Shown here piece by piece: positions 59,499 to 64,000 of a stretch of 64,000 nucleotides of DNA; position 1 is the stretch's first letter; every line of letters starts with the position of its first letter. The stretch lies in the NCBI GenBank assembly GCA_965200925.1, contig OZ241738.1:2790001-2854000 (forward strand), given 5' to 3'. This DNA comes from WTGU01 sp965200925 (GTDB lineage Bacteria > Pseudomonadota > Alphaproteobacteria > UBA828). The notes below the pieces were generated by a model, which saw only the letters and a list, made by a program, of their open reading frames with translations, searched no databases and had not been told where the DNA came from. Made by a program: the position numbers and the translations under genes.

Positions 59499-60044
59499 TT
59501 AGGTGTCTCGCGCACGGATCAGCACGACCGCGCCGGCTTCGGTGTGCCCGCCACCGTGGATGACGCTGTTGGGCGCATGATGAGCGTCACCGGCCCCGAG
59601 GGTCACGTCGCCCAGGGAGAAATCACCCGAGACCAACAAGCACTCTTCGGGTGATCCGGCATCGGCCACGGGGCAGCGGGCGTCGGGCTCCATGCGAACG
59701 ATATAGACCATGGACCCGACTTGGTGATCGTAGTGCAGCACCATCCCTGCCACGCCCGGCGCGATCGTGGACCAAGCCCTCGGTCTCTCTTCCAGCGTCG
59801 GCCCGCTCCGCTCCGCTCCGACGGAGGCACTTCGACCTTTGCGGGCTGCACGCAAGGCATCACTCGCATTGCTGCCGAGGAAGCCTGCCATTCGCGTTTC
59901 CCATTGATCGACGGCCTTCCTCGCCGCCGGGTCCTCGAGCAACCGCGCTTCGAAGCGATGAAGGACGTCGTCCGCCAGCGTCCCGGCCAGGAATTCGCCG
60001 GCAAGCTCTACGAGAGGCCGCTCCTCGCTCATGTTTGGCATCAT
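59499..60044 (-). CDS. ChrR-like cupin protein with putative anti-sigma-type N-terminus
   Basis: The protein has 181 residues from ATG 60044 (ATGs at 60041 and 60032 are alternatives). The N-terminal helix pair LVELAGEFLAGTLADDVLHRFEARLLEDPAARKAVDQWE resembles the RskA/anti-sigma cytoplasmic segment. The C-terminal half (ECLLVSGDFSLGDVTLGAGDAHHAPNSVIHGGGHTEAG) resembles the ChrR cupin. The zinc-binding HxxxCxxC of ChrR is missing, and no sigma factor is nearby. It may be a sensor or a plain cupin. Confidence 0.7.
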   Translation of the reverse strand: MMPNMSEERPLVELAGEFLAGTLADDVLHRFEARLLEDPAARKAVDQWETRMAGFLGSNASDALRAARKGRSASVGAERSGPTLEERPRAWSTIAPGVAGMVLHYDHQVGSMVYIVRMEPDARCPVADAGSPEECLLVSGDFSLGDVTLGAGDAHHAPNSVIHGGGHTEAGAVVLIRARDT

Positions 60045-60231
60045 ACAGATTCGCGATCCGACGACACCGGAATTCGGCGAGCGGGCTCTCGCATGATCCA
60101 ATCCTGCCCCGGTCGCGGATCATGGTCCGAAGTGAACGAGTCAGCCGCGTCGGCCGAAACGAGCGCCCTTGAAATCCACCGGCTCGATGGCGGGGGCGAG
60201 GCGTCGCGGCCGCCCGCCGGCGCTTCACCCG

Positions 60232-61080
60232 TCAGAACCGCAGCGCCGCGCGCGCCGTCCGGCGGCGGAGCCATTCCACCGTGCCCAGCAGCAGCAATGC
60301 GAACGCGACCAGGAAGGTCGCGACCGCGAGGATCTCGGGGCTGATCTCTTCCCGGATGCCGGACCACATCTCCCGCGGGATGGTGCGCTGCTCCAGGCCG
60401 CCCATGAAGAGCACGGTGACCACCTCGTCGAGCGAGGTGGCGAAGGCGAAGAGCGCGCCGGCGCTCACGCCGGGGGCGATCGCCGGCAGCTGGACGCGGC
60501 GGAAGACGACCAGCGGGCCCGCGCCCAGGCTGGCCGCGGCGCGGGCCAGGTTGCGGTCGAAGCCCGCGAGGGTCGCGGTCACGGTGATGACGACGAAGGG
60601 CGTGCCCAGGGCCGCATGGGAGAGGATGAGGCTGAGATGCGTCTGCGCCAGCCCGAGATCGGCGTAGAAGAAGAACATCCCCGCTGCCGAGATGATGATC
60701 GGCGTGACCATCGGCGAGAGGAGGAGGCCCGTGACCGGCACGCGGGCGGGCATGGCCGGGTGCGTCAGCCCGAGCGCCGCGAGGACGCCCAAGGTCGTGG
60801 CAATGGCGGTGGCGGCGATGCCGATGAGGAAGCTGTTGGCGACCGCGCGCAGCCAGCCCTCGTCCAGGACGACGCCGCGATACCAGCGCAGCGACCAGGC
60901 GTCCGCGTCGAAGCGCAGCATGCCCTCGGTGAAGGTGAAATAGGGCTCGGCGTTGAAGCTGAGCGGCACCACCACCAGCATCGGCGCGATCAGGAAGACG
61001 AACACGGCGCCGCAGAACGCGAGATGGAGGCCGCGGCCCAGGCGGTCGCCGAAGGGGCGATGGCGCGTGCCCGGCGCCAT
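60232..61080 (-). CDS. ABC transporter permease, PotC-like (second system)
   Basis: The 282-residue membrane protein has about six helices (first HLAFCGAVFVFLIAPMLVVVPLSF) and the EAA loop (RAAASLGAGPLVVFRRVQLP). Its start overlaps the PotB-like stop as TGATG. It belongs to an operon read from beyond 64000 down to 60232. Confidence 0.88.
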   Translation of the reverse strand: MAPGTRHRPFGDRLGRGLHLAFCGAVFVFLIAPMLVVVPLSFNAEPYFTFTEGMLRFDADAWSLRWYRGVVLDEGWLRAVANSFLIGIAATAIATTLGVLAALGLTHPAMPARVPVTGLLLSPMVTPIIISAAGMFFFYADLGLAQTHLSLILSHAALGTPFVVITVTATLAGFDRNLARAAASLGAGPLVVFRRVQLPAIAPGVSAGALFAFATSLDEVVTVLFMGGLEQRTIPREMWSGIREEISPEILAVATFLVAFALLLLGTVEWLRRRTARAALRF

Positions 61081-62276
61081 CAGGCGAGCCGCATCCGTTC
61101 GATGCCGACGAGGCGGTCGTAGACCACGTAGAGAACCGCCACGCAGGCGAGCAGGATGCCGCCCAGCGCCGCCGCCAGCCCCCAGTTCAGCGACTCCTGC
61201 ATGTGGTAGGCGATCATGTTGGAGATGAGCTGTCCGGTGCGCCCGCCCACCAGCGCCGGCGTAATGTAGTAGCCGATGGCGAGGATGAAGACGAGCAGGG
61301 CGCCCGCCGCCGCGCCGGGCAGGGTCTGCGGCCAGTAGACCCGCAGGAACGCCTGCCGCGGGGTCGCGCCCAGGCTCGCCGCCGCCCGCAGGTGCAGGGG
61401 CGAAATCGTGCGCATGACCGCGTAGAGCGGCAGGATCATGAACGGCAGCAGCACGTGGGTCATGGCGACCAGCGTGCCGGTCATGTTGTGGATCATCGCG
61501 AGCCGGCCGTCCTCGTCGATCAGGCCTGTGGCGACCAGCAGGTCGTTGACGACGCCCTGGTTCTGGAGGAGGACGATCCAGGAGGTGGTGCGGACCAGGA
61601 GCGACGTCCAGAACGGCACCAGCACCAGCATGAGCAGCAGGTTCGAGCGCGCCGGCGCAGTGTTGGCGATCAGATAGGCGAGTGGATAGCCGAGCGCCAG
61701 GCAGAGGGCGGTGACGGCGAGGGCCACGGCCAGGGTGCGCCCGAGCAGCGGCAGGTAGATGCGCCGGTCCGGCGGCTGGGCGGTCACGGCGCCGGCGGCG
61801 TCCCGGTCCAGGTCGAGGGCGTTCAGGTAATGGCGGATGGTGACGCGCTCGCCGGCGCGGCGGACCGCCCGCCAGGCGCCGGCCTCGCCCCAGGCCGGGT
61901 CGGCGGCGATCATCGCCTCCCGCCAGGACTCGGGCGCGGCGCCGCGTAGCTTGCGGGCGGTCCGCATCATGGCGCTGCGCATCCCGCTCTCCAGCCGGTT
62001 GACGCGGGACGCCACGGCGCCCAGCGCCCGGCGCTCGCGCAGCGCCGCGATCTCTGACGCCAGCGCGCGGAACGCCGCCTCCTCCGGCAGCGACCGGCCG
62101 TCCCAGGCATCGAGCAGCGCCAACGTCTCCGGCAGGGAGTCCGCCACCAGCGGCTCGTGGACGCCGCGGGCCAGCATCGTCCCCAGCGGGGCGAGGAACG
62201 TCGCACAGATGAAGGCGACGAGCGGCAGCGTGAGCAGCGCCGCCCGCAGGCGGGCTGCTACATGCGCGCGAGCCAC
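61080..62276 (-). CDS. ABC transporter permease, PotB-like (second system)
   Basis: This is a 398-residue protein, longer than usual PotB. After the first helix (ALLTLPLVAFICATFLAPLGTML) about 120 extra residues of polar periplasmic loop intervene before the permease core (LGYPLAYLIANTAP, YWPQTLPGAAAGALLVFILAIGYYITPALVGG). The large first loop occurs in one subgroup of these permeases. GTG 62276 overlaps the end of the binding-protein gene by 19 bases. Confidence 0.87.
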   Translation of the reverse strand: MARAHVAARLRAALLTLPLVAFICATFLAPLGTMLARGVHEPLVADSLPETLALLDAWDGRSLPEEAAFRALASEIAALRERRALGAVASRVNRLESGMRSAMMRTARKLRGAAPESWREAMIAADPAWGEAGAWRAVRRAGERVTIRHYLNALDLDRDAAGAVTAQPPDRRIYLPLLGRTLAVALAVTALCLALGYPLAYLIANTAPARSNLLLMLVLVPFWTSLLVRTTSWIVLLQNQGVVNDLLVATGLIDEDGRLAMIHNMTGTLVAMTHVLLPFMILPLYAVMRTISPLHLRAAASLGATPRQAFLRVYWPQTLPGAAAGALLVFILAIGYYITPALVGGRTGQLISNMIAYHMQESLNWGLAAALGGILLACVAVLYVVYDRLVGIERMRLA

Positions 62277-63382
62277 GCGCTGAACCGCTCGTTCATCTCA
62301 TCGGCGTTGTCGCTCCACCATTCCCAGTCGTTGAACACGGCGTTGGCCATGTTCTCCGGGGTGGTCGGCATGTGCGGGCGCATGTCGATGCCGGTCTCGG
62401 CGTGGGTGGAAATCAGGCTCGCGCCCGAGCGGCGCGCCGGACCGTAGGCGATGTAGCGCGACACGGCGGCCATGGATTCCACCCGGGAGGCGAACATGAG
62501 GAAGCGCCGCGCCGCCTCCAGGTTGGGCGTCCTGGCGACGATGGCGAGCGCGCTGCCGTCCAGCACCTGACCGTCCCAGACGATCGTGAAGGGCTGGTTC
62601 TCCAGCACCTGCGCGTTGAAGATGCGGCCGTTCCAGGCGGTGCTCATCGCCACTTCGCGGTCCGCCAGCATCTGCGGCGGCTGGGCGCCCGCCTCCCACC
62701 AGACGATGTGATCCTTGATCGTATCCAGCTTGCGGAACGCCCGGTCCACCCCTTCCGGCGTGTCCAGGACTTCGTACACGCGGTCCGCCGGCACGCCGTC
62801 AGCCATCAGCGCGAACTCGAGGTTGACGTCGGCCCGCCGCCGCATCCCGCGGCGCCCGGGGAATTTCTCGATGTCGAAGAAGTCGGCGATGGTGGTGGGT
62901 TTCTCGTCCGGGAAGCTCTCGCGGTTGTAGGCGTAGATGGTGGAGAAGAGGATGCCGCCGCCGCTGCATCCCTCCAGCGGCGCGCCCGCGAAATAGTCCT
63001 CACGCGCCGGCGCGCCGTCCGGCCCCGGCGGCAGGTCGTCCACGGCGACGGGCTCCAGCAGCCCTTCGTCGCACGCCCGCACCATTTCGGCGAAGTTGAG
63101 ATCGACGATGTCCCAGTGGACGTTGCCGGTCTCCACCTGGGCGCGGATCTGCGCGAGGTCGCCGTTGAAGTCGTCGAGGCGCACCTCGATGCCGGTCTCG
63201 GCGGTGAAGGGTTCGTGATACGCCTTCTGGCAGGCCCTGGCGTAGGAGCCACCGTAGGATACGGCGGTGATCGACTCGGCGTACGCGAGGGACGGGAGGG
63301 CGAAAGCCGCCAGCAGCACGGCGGCGAGCGCCCATTTCGCGGCGCGCGCCGGCGCGGTTCTTGCGATCCGATTCGTCGTCAT
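62258..63382 (-). CDS. Substrate-binding protein of the second polyamine-type ABC transporter
   Basis: The 374-residue protein from ATG 63382 (GGGAGGAA upstream) has a Sec signal ending SLAYA|ES. The mature type 2 fold is PotD-like (ITAVSYGGSYARACQKAYHEPF, VETGNVHWDIVDLNF, FFDIEKFPGRRGMRR). Unlike the first system it uses Sec rather than Tat. It precedes the two permeases and follows the ATPase gene. Confidence 0.88.
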   Translation of the reverse strand: MTTNRIARTAPARAAKWALAAVLLAAFALPSLAYAESITAVSYGGSYARACQKAYHEPFTAETGIEVRLDDFNGDLAQIRAQVETGNVHWDIVDLNFAEMVRACDEGLLEPVAVDDLPPGPDGAPAREDYFAGAPLEGCSGGGILFSTIYAYNRESFPDEKPTTIADFFDIEKFPGRRGMRRRADVNLEFALMADGVPADRVYEVLDTPEGVDRAFRKLDTIKDHIVWWEAGAQPPQMLADREVAMSTAWNGRIFNAQVLENQPFTIVWDGQVLDGSALAIVARTPNLEAARRFLMFASRVESMAAVSRYIAYGPARRSGASLISTHAETGIDMRPHMPTTPENMANAVFNDWEWWSDNADEMNERFSAWLARM

Positions 63383-63444
63383 GGAGTGGTTCCTCCCGTT
63401 GTCGGTGGCGTTATGCTCCGGTCTGCCGCGGCGAACCGGCGCGG

Positions 63445-64000
63445 TCATGCGGCGGCGTCCCCCGGCGCTTCCTCCTCCGGCAGCGCGCGGCAATCCGCCA
63501 CGCCCCAGCCTACACGCACGCGGTCCCCCCGCAGAACCGCGCCGTGCCCCGCTACGTTCGGAATCTTCACGATGAAGGCCGGGTTGCCGCACAGGCCGAG
63601 CTTCAACCGCAGATGGTCCCCCTGGAACATGATGTCCGCGATCTCGGCCTCGAACACGTTGCTGTACATCTCCGTCCGGGCGAGGCCGACGCGCTCCGGG
63701 CGGATGGCGAGGATGGCCCTGTCCCCCGGTGCGCAGCGGTGCACGGGGAAGGCCCGCACCGTTCCGCCCGGGGTCTCCACCTCGCAGGCGTCGCGGGCCG
63801 TGGAGAGGATGCGCCCATGCAGCAGGTTGTTGTCGCCGATGAAGCGGGCCACGAACGCGCGCTCGGGTTCCTCGTAGAGGGCTTCCGGCGAGGCGACCTG
63901 CTCGATGCGGCCTCGGTGGAAGACCGCCACCCGGTCCGACATCGCCATCGCCTCCTGCTGGTCGTGGGTGACGTAGACGACGGTGACCCCGAGCTCCCGC
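63445..64000 (-). CDS. ABC transporter ATP-binding protein, PotA-like (partial, second system)
   Basis: Only the C-terminal part is inside the window: the switch region (ELGVTVVYVTHDQQEAMAMSDRVAVF), RFIGDNNLLHGRIL and the TOBE domain (LAIRPERVGL). Walker A, the signature motif and the start lie beyond 64000. It ends 62 bases before the binding-protein start and completes the second transporter. Confidence 0.9.
   Translation of the reverse strand, partial: RELGVTVVYVTHDQQEAMAMSDRVAVFHRGRIEQVASPEALYEEPERAFVARFIGDNNLLHGRILSTARDACEVETPGGTVRAFPVHRCAPGDRAILAIRPERVGLARTEMYSNVFEAEIADIMFQGDHLRLKLGLCGNPAFIVKIPNVAGHGAVLRGDRVRVGWGVADCRALPEEEAPGDAAA

Overview
The window is a high-GC, gene-dense stretch of a bacterial chromosome. 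The likely host is an alphaproteobacterium of Rhodospirillales/Rhizobiales type. This is inferred from phaR, a sucCDAB cluster, a pcm-to-tolC gene order, four-subunit sarcosine oxidase, polyamine-type ABC cassettes and beta-keto acid cleavage enzymes. No ribosomal RNA, phage module or CRISPR array is visible. Four tRNA genes are present: Val-CAC, Cys-GCA, Pro-CGG and Val-GAC.

Layout. 1-2705: an HMG-CoA synthase-like/DUF35 fusion and a partner thiolase. 2723-5302: tRNA-Val, the PHA regulator phaR, a family 5 uracil-DNA glycosylase, a NYN-domain protein and tRNA-Cys. 5394-13015: sucC-sucD-sucA-sucB in tight overlap (TCA cycle), then rmuC. 13103-18332 (minus strand): a beta-oxidation run of acyl-CoA ligase, thiolase and a fused dehydrogenase/hydratase. 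18466-23627: BKACE, a 2-oxoglutarate/Fe(II) oxygenase, and a RavA/ViaA-like MoxR-VWA pair whose ATPase gene has an AT-rich second half. 23836-29783: cupin, amidase, tadA, an AT-rich NucS-like nuclease, puuD, rluB and rsmD. 29814-33596 (minus): prpE, tRNA-Pro and a solitary divergent GroEL. 33685-37993 (minus): a complete polyamine-type ABC transporter. 38202-44306: pcm, a lipidated subtilisin-type autotransporter, a possible transposase remnant, tolC and a nitroreductase. 44326-45424: decayed genes, namely a restriction-subunit tail and a twice-frameshifted chaC, next to tRNA-Val-GAC. 45747-51949: a DMT transporter and soxBDAG. 52111-58748: a visibly lower-GC block with a cysteine hydrolase, a five-gene urea/amide-type ABC transporter and a convergent LuxR-type solo regulator. 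59041-64000: a SlyD-like isomerase, a ChrR-like cupin and a second polyamine-type ABC transporter cut by the window edge.

The metabolic theme is scavenging of organic acids and N-compounds: beta-oxidation, propionate activation, methylated amines, polyamines and amides all feed acyl-CoA or TCA intermediates.

The parts that most deserve attention are:
- the LuxR solo/ABC/hydrolase island, with a 22-base homopolymer at the 3' end of the regulator gene and a shared CCCCnnATTGGGG motif;
- the solitary GroEL homolog whose ATPase aspartate (D398 in E. coli) is asparagine;
- the lipoprotein autotransporter protease that keeps His, Asn and Ser but lacks the canonical Asp.
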